DNA of 31,320 bases from a virus. Shown here in pieces: positions 14,538 through 21,603 of this stretch (position 1 is its first letter; each line of letters opens with the position of its first letter). The notes beneath the pieces were generated by a model. That model saw only the letters and a program-made list of their open reading frames with translations, did not search any database and had not been told where the DNA came from. The DNA lies in the IMG/VR virus record IMGVR_UViG_3300046740_000204, positions 1-31,320 of that record. One strand, given 5' to 3'. The translations under genes were made by a program, and so were the position numbers.

Positions 14538-17500
14538 TCAGACGCCCAGCGCCGTCAGGCGCGCCTCGATCGACGCCAGCCGGGCTTCCAGGGCCTCCTG
14601 GGCCGCGACGCCGCCCAGGCCGATGTTGATGACGCCCCCGTTGTTCCAGATCGCGTCGGCGATCGTCTGGCCCTGCGTCGGGAGGAACCCGAACCGGATC
14701 TTGCCGCGAATATTGCTGAAAGTGGGGTCGCCAGCGCCGCCCTCGAGATAGACCCATCCACCGGCACCATCACCTCCGGCGATCGCGGGGCCGCCTTTGA
14801 GTTCAACGCCACCTCCGCCGAACAGCCCCTCTCCGCCGCTGATATATACGGAGCTGCCGGTGCTGGCTGTGTTTTTACCCCCCGCCAGGACCAGACTACG
14901 CGTGCCCATATCCGCTATGTCTGGCGTGATGATGGACGACCCGGACTCCATGATAAGGCGTGTCGCCACGCCCATGGTCAGGTTGCCGGTCAGCTCGCCG
15001 CCGGTCGTGGGAAGACCCGCGCCGCCAGCGGCGGCACCCGCGCCGACGTTGAGCGCGCCCGCGTTGTTCCAGATCGCATCGGGATCCGTCTGCGCCACCG
15101 TCGGCAAGGTCATCTTGACCACGCCAGCCCCGAGCGGACCCGCGCCGGGGACGAGCCTGACGTCACCGCCCAGACCCTCGTCCGACCGTCCGCCGGTCAG
15201 GACGGCGTCGCCGCCCTTCTCGGTGGTCGAGGAGTGCCCGCCGGTCACGGAGGCGTCGCCGCCCCGGGCGAGATCCGACCGGCCCGCCGTGAGCACGACC
15301 GCGCCGCCCCGGAACAGACCGGACGTCGCCCCCGCCGTGAGGATGATATCCCCGCCCTCCTGCGTGGCCGCGTCGCCGCCCTTGATGTTGACACTGCCGC
15401 CGTGGCTGTCCGGGGCGACATGCCCGCCGCCGCCCTTGATTTGAACGCCGCCGGGACGCGCGGTCGCTGTTCCCGGCGCGCCGTTCAGGATGACATCACC
15501 GCCGTCGCCCACGCCGCCGTCGCCGCCCGTGATCTCGACGTGCCCGCCGCCGCCGTCACCCGTCGTGGCACCGGCCATGATCTCGACGTTGCCGCCCCAG
15601 CCGCCCACGCCCTGGGCCTGACCCGCCTTGATGACGACCGGCGCGCCGCCGAAATCATCCTGACGGGACGCGCCCGCGCTGATCAGTATGGGTCCGCCCG
15701 AAGCCCCCGCGCCGGACGCGATGGTGATGCCGCCGCCGTAGGTCGGCCCAACACCCCCAATCAGACGGATATCACCTGAACGCCCCGCCAGGCCCGTGGA
15801 GTCGGCTGTCCGAAGGATGATGTTGCTTGAGTCGCCCGCGAGCGGATTGAAGAACGACGTGATCTCCCGGTCCTCGAAGAGGACGATATCCCCCTCGGAC
15901 ATCTGGAGATCGGCCAGGACGCGGATCTTGCCGCCCGTGCCGGGCGTCAACTGGATATCCCCGGCCTTCAGGACCGCCACGGGATCACCGAGTCCGGTCG
16001 AGAGGATCAGATCCCCACCTTCCATGCTGCTTCCGCCGGGCTCGTCCGGGGTCGAAATGGGAACGTAAGAGCTTGGTCCGCTCGCCAGGAGCAGCGGGCT
16101 GGTCAGCGTGCCGCCCGTGAACGTGCCGCCACCGCCCGCGACGCCGCCCGCGCCGAGCATCAGGATGCCGCCGCTGTTCCACAGCGCATTTGGTTCGTCA
16201 GCGAAAGGAACCACGGGCAGGTTCTCGAGGAAGATCCGCCCGTGCAGAGTCGGGTCCAGGCTGTTGACGCCGGGCGAGAGCACGAGGTCGCCGCCCTTCT
16301 GCGTGGCGCTGGCCGACGGTCCGCCCGCGATCTCCACGTCGCCGCCGGAACCCAGGCCGTTCGCGAGCGTCTCGCCGCCGAGAATGACCACCCGCCCATT
16401 GGACGCGCCCGATGCGATGCTGCTGCCGTTGTTGTTCCGGCCACCCCGGATCTCGACGTCGCCAGGCTCGGCGGTGCTGGAGTTGGCATCACCGCCCCGA
16501 ATAATGATGCCGCCCGCGAGGGCCTTGCCCGGGCCGCCCGTGATCTTGACCTTGCCGCCGATCGCCGCCCAGCCGCCGTAGAGGTCAAGATCCCCGCCGT
16601 GACCGTTCGAGCCATCGACGGAGCTGCCGTCACCGCCCGAAAGGAAGACATCACCGCCGTCCTTGTCTCCGCGACCGCCGTAGAGGTTGAGGTTGCCGCC
16701 CCGCCCCCCTGGGCCGCCGTAGAGCGAAGATCCGCCGCCGCGCCCACCATCCGGGCCGCCGCGCCCGGCGCGCATGACGATGTGCCCGCCCTCGCCGGTA
16801 TTGACCGCCGTGCCCGGGAAGATGTTGATCCAGCGCCCCAGCCAAAGCCCAGAGGGCTCGTCGCCGTTCGACGATGTGAGCCCCCGGGGTGAGCTGACCT
16901 GGATCCAGCCGGTCATCTTGCCGCCCGCCGTGGGCAGGTAGGCCGTCGTGTTGCCCTCGCCGATGTTGAGCACGCCGTTGTTGTTCCAGACGGCGTCCTG
17001 CCCCCCTGGGGCTGGCGTGGCGCGGAGGTTGGCGATGCGCAGCACACCCCACTGCTCCGGCGTGAATCCATAGCCGGGGTTGAGCACGACGTTGCCGCCC
17101 TTGCCCTCCGGGGTGTTGGTCGAGCCGCCCTGGATCAGGGTCTCGCCGCCGAAGGCCGCGCCGGATCCGGCGAGGATGTTGATGCCGCCGCCGTGACCCT
17201 CCGGCGTCCGCGAGGGCCCGCCGATCAGCCAGACGTCGCCGCCCCAGGTCGCCGTCTCGCCGCCCCGGCCCCCGCGCACGATGACGGATCCGCCGTCGCC
17301 CGTGCCGTCGCCCGCGCCCGCGAGGATGTTGATCCACCGTCCGATCTCGTTCGATTTGAGCATCGCCGTCGCCGACGTCAGGCCGCGCGGGCTCGAGACC
17401 GTCAGGAAGCCGGTCATCGTGATGTTCTCGAACGTCTTCATTCCGGTAGCGGTCTGATCGCCCGACGTCTCGATCTGGCGCAGCGGTGAGACCAGCGGTG

Positions 17501-17669
17501 CCATCGCCTTGCCGGTCCAGATCGCCAGCTCGTTGGTGCCGGGCAGGTGCGACGCCAGACCGGTGAACCCACCCGTGGCGAAGAACGGCTCCGCGTCCGC
17601 GCCCATGTCCGGCAACGACACCGGCAGGTCGGTCAGGTTCTTGCGGATTTTCAGCGTGACATAGGACAT
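14538..17669 (-). CDS. Glycine-rich modular fibre protein (1043 aa)
   Basis: ATG at 17669 with AAGGA seven bases upstream. After a 75-residue head (MSYVTLKIRKNLTDLPV) come four modules, each closing with a segment such as AVWNNNGVLNIGEGN, ALWNSGGILMLGAGG, AIWNNAGALNVGAG or AIWNNGGVINIGLGG (ends near residues 236, 508, 880, 1020). Between them lie long runs of GG-spaced strands, for example GGDVWLIGG, GGNVVLNPG, GGDVFLSGGDG, GGDVEIRGGRNNNG. Fibre motifs LPTAGGKMTGWIQ and LPTTGGELTGNL occur twice. The last 20 residues form a short coiled coil (ALEARLASIEARLTALG), probably a trimerisation tail. The GG-x spacing suggests a glycine-rich beta-solenoid or polyglycine-II bundle; the fold is inference. 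Confidence 0.82.
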   Translation of the reverse strand: MSYVTLKIRKNLTDLPVSLPDMGADAEPFFATGGFTGLASHLPGTNELAIWTGKAMAPLVSPLRQIETSGDQTATGMKTFENITMTGFLTVSSPRGLTSATAMLKSNEIGRWINILAGAGDGTGDGGSVIVRGGRGGETATWGGDVWLIGGPSRTPEGHGGGINILAGSGAAFGGETLIQGGSTNTPEGKGGNVVLNPGYGFTPEQWGVLRIANLRATPAPGGQDAVWNNNGVLNIGEGNTTAYLPTAGGKMTGWIQVSSPRGLTSSNGDEPSGLWLGRWINIFPGTAVNTGEGGHIVMRAGRGGPDGGRGGGSSLYGGPGGRGGNLNLYGGRGDKDGGDVFLSGGDGSSVDGSNGHGGDLDLYGGWAAIGGKVKITGGPGKALAGGIIIRGGDANSSTAEPGDVEIRGGRNNNGSSIASGASNGRVVILGGETLANGLGSGGDVEIAGGPSASATQKGGDLVLSPGVNSLDPTLHGRIFLENLPVVPFADEPNALWNSGGILMLGAGGVAGGGGTFTGGTLTSPLLLASGPSSYVPISTPDEPGGSSMEGGDLILSTGLGDPVAVLKAGDIQLTPGTGGKIRVLADLQMSEGDIVLFEDREITSFFNPLAGDSSNIILRTADSTGLAGRSGDIRLIGGVGPTYGGGITIASGAGASGGPILISAGASRQDDFGGAPVVIKAGQAQGVGGWGGNVEIMAGATTGDGGGGHVEITGGDGGVGDGGDVILNGAPGTATARPGGVQIKGGGGHVAPDSHGGSVNIKGGDAATQEGGDIILTAGATSGLFRGGAVVLTAGRSDLARGGDASVTGGHSSTTEKGGDAVLTGGRSDEGLGGDVRLVPGAGPLGAGVVKMTLPTVAQTDPDAIWNNAGALNVGAGAAAGGAGLPTTGGELTGNLTMGVATRLIMESGSSIITPDIADMGTRSLVLAGGKNTASTGSSVYISGGEGLFGGGGVELKGGPAIAGGDGAGGWVYLEGGAGDPTFSNIRGKIRFGFLPTQGQTIADAIWNNGGVINIGLGGVAAQEALEARLASIEARLTALGV

Positions 17670-17694
17670 CGCGAGATCCTTACATATGAAACAA

Positions 17695-18264
17695 TCAGCC
17701 GACGCTGCCGTAGTAGCCCATCATGACGCCGTGCGCCCATGAGTTGACGAGACCGGCCTGGGCGTATGACGACATGGCCAGCATTTCGACGCCGCCGGTC
17801 CCCACCATCTGGGCGATCATCGCGTATTGCTGGCCGAAGGTCGTCAGGTTGTATGGGCCCCAGCCCTCCATCGTGGACGACGAATAATCATACGACACCG
17901 AAACCTTCGACACGCTCTTCGACGACATCAGACCGACCGGCAGGCCGGGCACCACGGTGGTGGATCCGCCGCCGCCTGAAGCCGATCTGATAGCGTAATA
18001 TTGTTGCAGCGCCAGGAAGTGCGCGGTCAGCAGCTCCTGGCCGAGCACGGTGAACTGGCACCAGTAGCGCGGGATCGCCATGATGCCCGCGACGTCGAGC
18101 CAGAATTGCACGCTGTGGTCCGGGTAGGTCGCCTCGTCCTTGAACGCCGGGAAATCCGCCCGGAACCTTGTTACGGAAACGAGACGATTATGCGGGGCGT
18201 CGAACGGCGTGCTGGGCAGATACGCCGTCTGCATGATGCTGTCGTCTTTGATCAGGTCGCTCAC
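17695..18264 (-). CDS. Head-tail connector protein, DUF4054 family
   Basis: 189 aa from a GTG at 18264 with GAGGG six bases upstream. The pattern VTRFRADFPAFKDEATYPDH, VQFWLDVAGIMA, LGQELLTAHFLALQQY, then LMSSKSVSKVSVSYDYSS and GPYNLTTFGQQYAMIAQM is that of DUF4054, a head completion/connector protein common in myoviruses, which binds below the portal. A Gly/Ser-rich linker (SASGGGGSTTVV) splits the two halves. It follows the small two-segment membrane protein and precedes the glycine-rich fibre by 25 bases. In related phages the gp10-like gene follows nearby; here a 9.7-kb fibre cassette lies between. Confidence 0.87.
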   Translation of the reverse strand: MSDLIKDDSIMQTAYLPSTPFDAPHNRLVSVTRFRADFPAFKDEATYPDHSVQFWLDVAGIMAIPRYWCQFTVLGQELLTAHFLALQQYYAIRSASGGGGSTTVVPGLPVGLMSSKSVSKVSVSYDYSSSTMEGWGPYNLTTFGQQYAMIAQMVGTGGVEMLAMSSYAQAGLVNSWAHGVMMGYYGSVG

Positions 18265-18273
18265 GGCCAGCCC

Positions 18274-18441
18274 TCATTGCAAGATGAAACCGAACACCCG
18301 CCAGCCCACCAGGAAGAACAGGATCCACAGCAGCAGGCCGTTGTATTGCGGCCAGTAGACCTGCCCCTGCGGTGTGCGGCCCACGAGCCAGAAGATGAAC
18401 CAGAGCACCATCAAGACCCAGAAGAGGAGCCCGATCGACAT
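18274..18441 (-). CDS. Small membrane protein, two predicted membrane segments
   Basis: 55 aa starting MSIGLLFWVLMVLWFIFWLV, then a short polar loop (GRTPQGQVYWPQYNG) and a second hydrophobic segment (LLLWILFFLVGWRVFGFILQ). The ATG at 18441 is directly beside the stop of the preceding small gene. The shape is that of tiny inner-membrane proteins found between head genes in many phages; the function is unknown. It could act in lysis, superinfection control or host membrane changes. Confidence 0.72.
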   Translation of the reverse strand: MSIGLLFWVLMVLWFIFWLVGRTPQGQVYWPQYNGLLLWILFFLVGWRVFGFILQ

Positions 18442-18627
18442 CTACTTGGCCCCCGCCTGCCTGGCGAAACCCTTGGCCGACATGTCACCGCCCAGGGTCC
18501 GCACCGGGCCCTTCGTTCCCGTGTTGAGCCCGCTTGGTGCCGTCGCCGTCGAAGACGGACGCGGCGCGGGCTTCACCGTCGGCGGCACCGGGCTCGACAT
18601 ATTCGGCCCCATCGATGGTCCCTTCAT
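18442..18627 (-). CDS. 61-aa Pro/Gly-rich phage protein
   Basis: MKGPSMGPNMSSPVPPTVKP at the start, then a Ser/Thr/Pro-rich middle, GLNTGTKGPVRTLGG and a basic end. ATG at 18627 with GGAG eight bases upstream, a strong site. The first 143 bases of the gene lie inside the 3' part of the upstream HTH gene in another frame. Similar short K-G-P-S-M proteins are recurrent in phage head modules. The low-complexity sequence suggests a disordered protein. The function is unknown. Confidence 0.65.
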   Translation of the reverse strand: MKGPSMGPNMSSPVPPTVKPAPRPSSTATAPSGLNTGTKGPVRTLGGDMSAKGFARQAGAK

Positions 18628-18811
18628 GCGCGTTGCTCCTTTTGCGTCCTGGCTCGAGAAGTCCAAGTTTACGCCTACGGGTTTTGATGGCTTCCACGCT
18701 ACAGCCGAAACGTTCCGCCAACATTACGTTTGCCACGCCCTCGTGCACCGCCTTGGTCAGGCGCGCGTCGCGCGCCGGGGTCCAGTCCCGATCGGCGCGT
18801 GTGAAGGCCAC
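18485..18811 (-). CDS. Small putative DNA-binding protein (Myb/SANT-like helix-turn-helix)
   Basis: 108 aa from a GTG at 18811 that shares one base with the upstream stop (TAGTG); a weak GGA lies upstream. The pattern DWTPARDARLTKAVHEG, VANVMLAERFGCS, VEAIKTRRRKLGL is a homeodomain-like helix-turn-helix with a basic recognition helix, as in small phage regulators. The basic run EPGRKRS follows. The last 47 residues overlap the ORF of the next gene in a different frame and look less protein-like, so the functional part is probably the first 60 residues. It might bind DNA in late infection; its target is unknown. Confidence 0.55.
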   Translation of the reverse strand: MAFTRADRDWTPARDARLTKAVHEGVANVMLAERFGCSVEAIKTRRRKLGLLEPGRKRSNAHEGTIDGAEYVEPGAADGEARAASVFDGDGTKRAQHGNEGPGADPGR

Positions 18812-19239
18812 TACTGAGGGTTTTCCATCATCGCGAGCGTCGGGTGCGCCCGGGCCCAGGTCTGATAATCGTTGTTCAGACCGACCTCGGAGAAGACGGC
18901 GTAAATCTTGCGTTGCGCGCCGTTGTTGGTGGAGAGGAAGGTGAACAGGTCGCCTGGCGCGCCGCGCATGCGGTCGGGCACCATGACGACCCACGAGGAG
19001 GCGTCGCGGACCGCCCAGGGCGGCGAGAGGATCGCCCCGGTATCGGGCGCGGGTGGCGGCAGGGATCCCAGGATCACCGGCAATGCCGGTGCCGCGCCGG
19101 TCTCGTCGATCAGCCACGCCAGCACCGCGTTGTCGTGCAGGATCACGTAGGCCTCACCCGCCGGGATATCCCCCTCGGGCACCGCGTTATACTCGCATGA
19201 GATCAGGGTCGTCGTGACGACCGGGGTGATAGGCACCAT
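18811..19239 (-). CDS. 142-aa protein of unknown function
   Basis: MVPITPVVTTTLISCEYNAV at the start, ATG at 19239 with GGAG nine bases upstream. Segments include GEAYVILHDNAVLAWLIDET, ILSPPWAVRDASSWVVMVPD, and GDLFTFLSTNNGAQRKIYAV, with a conserved-looking VFSEVGLNNDYQTW near the end. It looks like a beta-rich soluble protein without membrane segments. Its place in the run of small capsid-module genes suggests a minor head or accessory role. I do not recognise the family. Confidence 0.7.
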   Translation of the reverse strand: MVPITPVVTTTLISCEYNAVPEGDIPAGEAYVILHDNAVLAWLIDETGAAPALPVILGSLPPPAPDTGAILSPPWAVRDASSWVVMVPDRMRGAPGDLFTFLSTNNGAQRKIYAVFSEVGLNNDYQTWARAHPTLAMMENPQ

Positions 19240-19242
19240 GGA

Positions 19243-19506
19243 TCAAGTCTCCTTTGCAACGATTGTGTAGCCCTCATCGAAGGCCTTGGCCGGGCTGATG
19301 CTGCGGTAGCCGTCGGGGTAGAGCATGGCCCAGTCGCCGACGCGGACATTGTCGAGCATCCCCGCGTGTGTCGGGGTGAACACCTCCACCAGCCCGCCGT
19401 TGCCCGGATCGACCAGGACGCTGCGCCCGCCCGGGCCGCCGATCACGTCGATGATCCGGGCCGCGCGCACGACCTTGTGGCTGACATACTCCGGCCAGTC
19501 GATCAT
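19243..19506 (-). CDS. 87-aa conserved phage head-module protein
   Basis: MIDWPEYVSHKVVRAARIID at the start. The pattern HKVVRAARI, VDPGNGGLVEVFTPTHAGML, VRVGDWAMLYPDGYRSISPA, KAFDEGYTI is a recurrent small beta-rich protein encoded in the capsid region of many tailed phages; the V-G-D-W/Y...Y-x-D-G-Y-x-S-I-S-P motif is the most telling part. The ATG overlaps the stop of the upstream gene (ATGA). The role is unknown. Confidence 0.72.
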   Translation of the reverse strand: MIDWPEYVSHKVVRAARIIDVIGGPGGRSVLVDPGNGGLVEVFTPTHAGMLDNVRVGDWAMLYPDGYRSISPAKAFDEGYTIVAKET

Positions 19507-19712
19507 TTCGTTTTTTCATCGGTTTTGTAGAGCAGCGCGCGGACGGCGCAGTCCTTCGCCTCCATGAGCTTGCGCAGCGCCACCGTTCGTTCCGGGTTGC
19601 GGGGTAACGTGTCGACGATCAGCAGCGCCAGCTCGCAGAACGGACGGCTCACCGTCTGTAGATCCGGGCGCAGATGCGCGAACCCAAAGAATTGCATGAT
19701 GGGATCTTGCAT
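19503..19712 (-). CDS. 69-aa helical hairpin-type protein
   Basis: ATG at 19712, two bases after the stop of the upstream membrane-protein gene. Pattern: MQFFGFAHLRPDLQTVSRPF, CELALLIVDTLPRNPERTVA, LRKLMEAKDCAVRALLYK. This is a frequent phage family with two long helices separated by T-L-P-x-N-P-E-R-T. The layout (N-terminal F-x-x-L start, L-P turn, then x-R-x-x-A-L-R-K-L-x-E-A-K) parallels the Acb2/Tad1 hairpin protein two genes upstream. A distant relation is possible but not shown by the sequence alone. A longer frame to 19946 is a shadow of the upstream genes. Confidence 0.72.
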   Translation of the reverse strand: MQDPIMQFFGFAHLRPDLQTVSRPFCELALLIVDTLPRNPERTVALRKLMEAKDCAVRALLYKTDEKTK

Positions 19713-19714
19713 GT

Positions 19715-19888
19715 TCAGATACGCCCCATGAGTAAGAGGATGAGAAGGACGAGCACGAGTAGCCCGCCGAAACCTATTCCGTATCCGTAATGAGGATACT
19801 GGGCGTAATAGCCCGAACGATATCCCCAGCCGCCGCCGAAGACGACGAGCACGAGGATGACGATCAGAATGAGAGTCAGTGGGCTCAT
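19715..19888 (-). CDS. Small hydrophobic protein, DUF3309-like
   Basis: 57 aa (MSPLTLILIVILVLVVFGGG) with a Gly/Tyr-rich centre (WGYRSGYYAQYPHYGYG) and a second hydrophobic segment ending LLVLVLLILLLMGRI. This resembles DUF3309 proteins, very short membrane proteins in bacteria and phages. The ATG at 19888 overlaps the stop of the Acb2-like gene by four bases, and GGAG lies about ten bases upstream. It sits between two helical hairpin-type proteins. Its role is unknown; a membrane-located partner of those proteins is a guess. Confidence 0.72.
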   Translation of the reverse strand: MSPLTLILIVILVLVVFGGGWGYRSGYYAQYPHYGYGIGFGGLLVLVLLILLLMGRI

Positions 19889-20106
19889 GGCCGTGGTGCT
19901 CCATCCGCTTCGCGGGTGATGGCGACGTTCGCCCACATCGCGGCATCGCGTAGCAGGCGCATCACGTGATCCTTGTCCGCCCCCTCGGGGAGGATCATGC
20001 CGACGCGTTCAGCGCATTCAGCGAACGAGGAGCGCGAGTCGGTCATGGCCTCCTTCTGTGCCTCGGTCGGCATCAGGTAGCCGAAGGTCGTGGAATGCAG
20101 GCTCAC
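19885..20106 (-). CDS. Acb2/Tad1-like hairpin protein (putative anti-CBASS/anti-Thoeris sponge)
   Basis: 73 aa from a GTG at 20106 overlapping the stop of the upstream gene (GTGA). The pattern FGYLMPTEAQKEAM, SRSSFAECAERVGMILPEG, KDHVMRLLRDAAMWANVAI fits the common phage Acb2/Tad1 hairpin family: F-x-Y-x-x-P-x-x-x-Q at the start, an L-P turn, and a last helix with MWANVAI ending in TRE. Known Acb2 proteins form hexamers that bind cyclic nucleotides made by CBASS, and Tad1 members bind Thoeris signals. That activity is known for the family, not for this protein. It is encoded among capsid genes, so it may be expressed late or delivered early by another promoter. Confidence 0.72.
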   Translation of the reverse strand: MSLHSTTFGYLMPTEAQKEAMTDSRSSFAECAERVGMILPEGADKDHVMRLLRDAAMWANVAITREADGAPRP

Positions 20107-20471
20107 AACGTCGCCGGATCGGTGAAGGTGGCGAGGTTGGGATCCATCTCCTTCGGCACGTCACGCCCGGCGAAACGGCGCTCCTTGCGCGTCGGGGCCC
20201 GGGTGGAGACCTCGGCGGAGGGCGCGGGTGGCTGCTTCTGGGCCTCGGTCGACTCGCCCACCCGGGCGGCCTGCGCGGCCAGCAGCGCGGTCTGAGCGTA
20301 TTGTTCATGCCCAACCTTGGGCGGGGGCTCGACGAAGCCCTCGCAGTGCGCCTGGACATACCAGTGCTCCGCGACGGCCTCGTCGACGTCGTAAGTCCCC
20401 GGCAGATACTCGGTCAGCCGGTGGTTGTCGTCCTTCAGCATAAATTGTTTCACGACCGTGATGGTTGGCAT
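20103..20471 (-). CDS. 122-aa head-module protein
   Basis: ATG at 20471 with GGAGG five bases upstream, preferred over the in-frame ATG at 20483. The N-terminal half has MPTITVVKQFMLKDDNHRL, LPGTYDVDEAVAEHWYVQAH; the second half is a disordered-looking Ala/Pro/Gln-rich linker (STEAQKQPPAPSAEV) and a basic patch (RKERRFAGRDVPKEMD). The pattern I-T-V-V-K-x-F and G-x-Y-x-V-x-x-x-V-A-E-H-W-Y is recurrent in small phage head proteins right after the major capsid gene. The specific function is unknown. Confidence 0.7.
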   Translation of the reverse strand: MPTITVVKQFMLKDDNHRLTEYLPGTYDVDEAVAEHWYVQAHCEGFVEPPPKVGHEQYAQTALLAAQAARVGESTEAQKQPPAPSAEVSTRAPTRKERRFAGRDVPKEMDPNLATFTDPATL

Positions 20472-20568
20472 GTGTTCCTCCATGAGAAGTCGGTGGGCCA
20501 GCGTGCGCGCACGAGGCGCGTGATAATCTGCGAGCCCGGGCTCAAAACGTCAAAGCGGTGAAAACGTT

Positions 20569-21573
20569 TCAGATCCCGTCGCGATAACCGCAGGTCTCGG
20601 GATAGACATACTCGAGCACACCCAACCGGCAGTAGTAGGTGGTCAGGTTGTAGAGTGAACGCCACTCCAACGGGGTGCGGCTCATCGATGTCATAGGGTA
20701 ACGAACGCGCTCGTATTCCTTGGTGTAGGCCATCATGCGCTGCGAGCCCGCCGCGCCGCGACCGTTCAACCATTTCAGCGGTTGAATGTTGAGCGGACGA
20801 CCGTTCGCGGTGTTGCAAAGCGAGTTCTCCTGAATGAAACGCATCAGGGAGATATTGCCCGCCTCGGACACCTTCATGCTGACCAGGATGCCGAACTCGG
20901 TCGGTGGCACCCGTAGTTCCGTCGGCATCACGGCCCAGCCGGAAGCTCTCCACGTCGCCTCGAGCAGCTCATTGATCTGCGCCAGGATGACGTCGGGTGT
21001 TCCAGCCGCCTGCGCAGCCGCCCATGTTCCGCCCGTGACGTTCGCCACGTTCGATACGCTTGGGTGATTAAGCAGGCCGAAAGAGTTGACCGTGGGGTCG
21101 CCGATGTAGACCAGCTTGTCGACGTCCATCTGATACTTCAGGCGGATGACGGCGTATTTCTGATCGTCGATCGGACGGCCCAGACGCATGGCCGACTCAA
21201 GCTCGGGCATCGTGTAGCTCAGCTCCATGCCCCAGAGATACAAGGGCTGCGGAACCTTGCCGATGTCCAGTTGCGCGCCCGTGATGGCGTTGGCGTCCTT
21301 GCCAATCCATGACACGCCGGTCGGGTCGATACCGCCCGTGGCCGCGTAGCTGGACAACGTGAACGATGATACCTCGTCGCCCACGGTGATGTCGTCGCGG
21401 ACATCGATGTCACGGCCCCAGGTATAAGCGACAAGGGGCTCGTGGATCGTCTGGTCGAGGCGCTCAAGCTCCCCGATCAGGAAGACGCCCGTCGCGTCGC
21501 GGGTGCGCGCGTCGAACGTGAAGGCGGGGCCGCCGTTGCCGCCCATACCAAACCGGCCCATTCCATCAGGCAT
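20569..21573 (-). CDS. Major capsid protein, DUF2184 family
   Basis: 334 aa, ATG at 21573 with GGAG about ten bases upstream. Pattern: LIGELERLDQTIHEPLVAYT, DDITVGDEVSSFTL, WGMELSYTMPELESAMRLGR, VDKLVYIGDPTVNSFGLLNH, TPDVILAQINELLEATW, LRVPPTEFGIL, GRGAAGSQRMMAYTKEYERV, RYPMTSM, ending LGVLEYVYPETCGYRDGI. This is the DUF2184 HK97-fold major capsid protein. There is no N-terminal scaffolding extension, so scaffold is provided separately, and a scaffold-like gene lies two genes upstream. A 97-base gap separates it from the next gene. Confidence 0.9.
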   Translation of the reverse strand: MPDGMGRFGMGGNGGPAFTFDARTRDATGVFLIGELERLDQTIHEPLVAYTWGRDIDVRDDITVGDEVSSFTLSSYAATGGIDPTGVSWIGKDANAITGAQLDIGKVPQPLYLWGMELSYTMPELESAMRLGRPIDDQKYAVIRLKYQMDVDKLVYIGDPTVNSFGLLNHPSVSNVANVTGGTWAAAQAAGTPDVILAQINELLEATWRASGWAVMPTELRVPPTEFGILVSMKVSEAGNISLMRFIQENSLCNTANGRPLNIQPLKWLNGRGAAGSQRMMAYTKEYERVRYPMTSMSRTPLEWRSLYNLTTYYCRLGVLEYVYPETCGYRDGI

Positions 21574-21603
21574 TTTACAGAGTCTCCTTTCGTTACGCGA
21601 TCG

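Noticed and set aside
14800-17300. Dense GCC/GCCGCC repeats on the plus strand taken as possible CRISPR or tandem DNA repeat
   Set aside because: They are codons for the GG steps of the glycine-rich fibre; spacing and sequence vary, and there are no fixed repeats with unique spacers.
16651-17337. A second frame on the minus strand inside the glycine-rich fibre
   Set aside because: Arg/Gly-rich shadow produced by the GGN-rich codons of the fibre; no start site.
19503-19946. A 147-aa frame ending with the 69-aa hairpin-type protein
   Set aside because: The first 78 residues are Arg-rich shadow of the DUF3309-like and Acb2-like genes; the ATG at 19712 fits the gene spacing.
20532-20543. GAGCCCGGGCTC palindrome after the major capsid gene
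   Set aside because: A perfect 12-bp palindrome, but it has no loop and no T run after it on the minus strand, so it does not look like a terminator; may be a chance or protein site.
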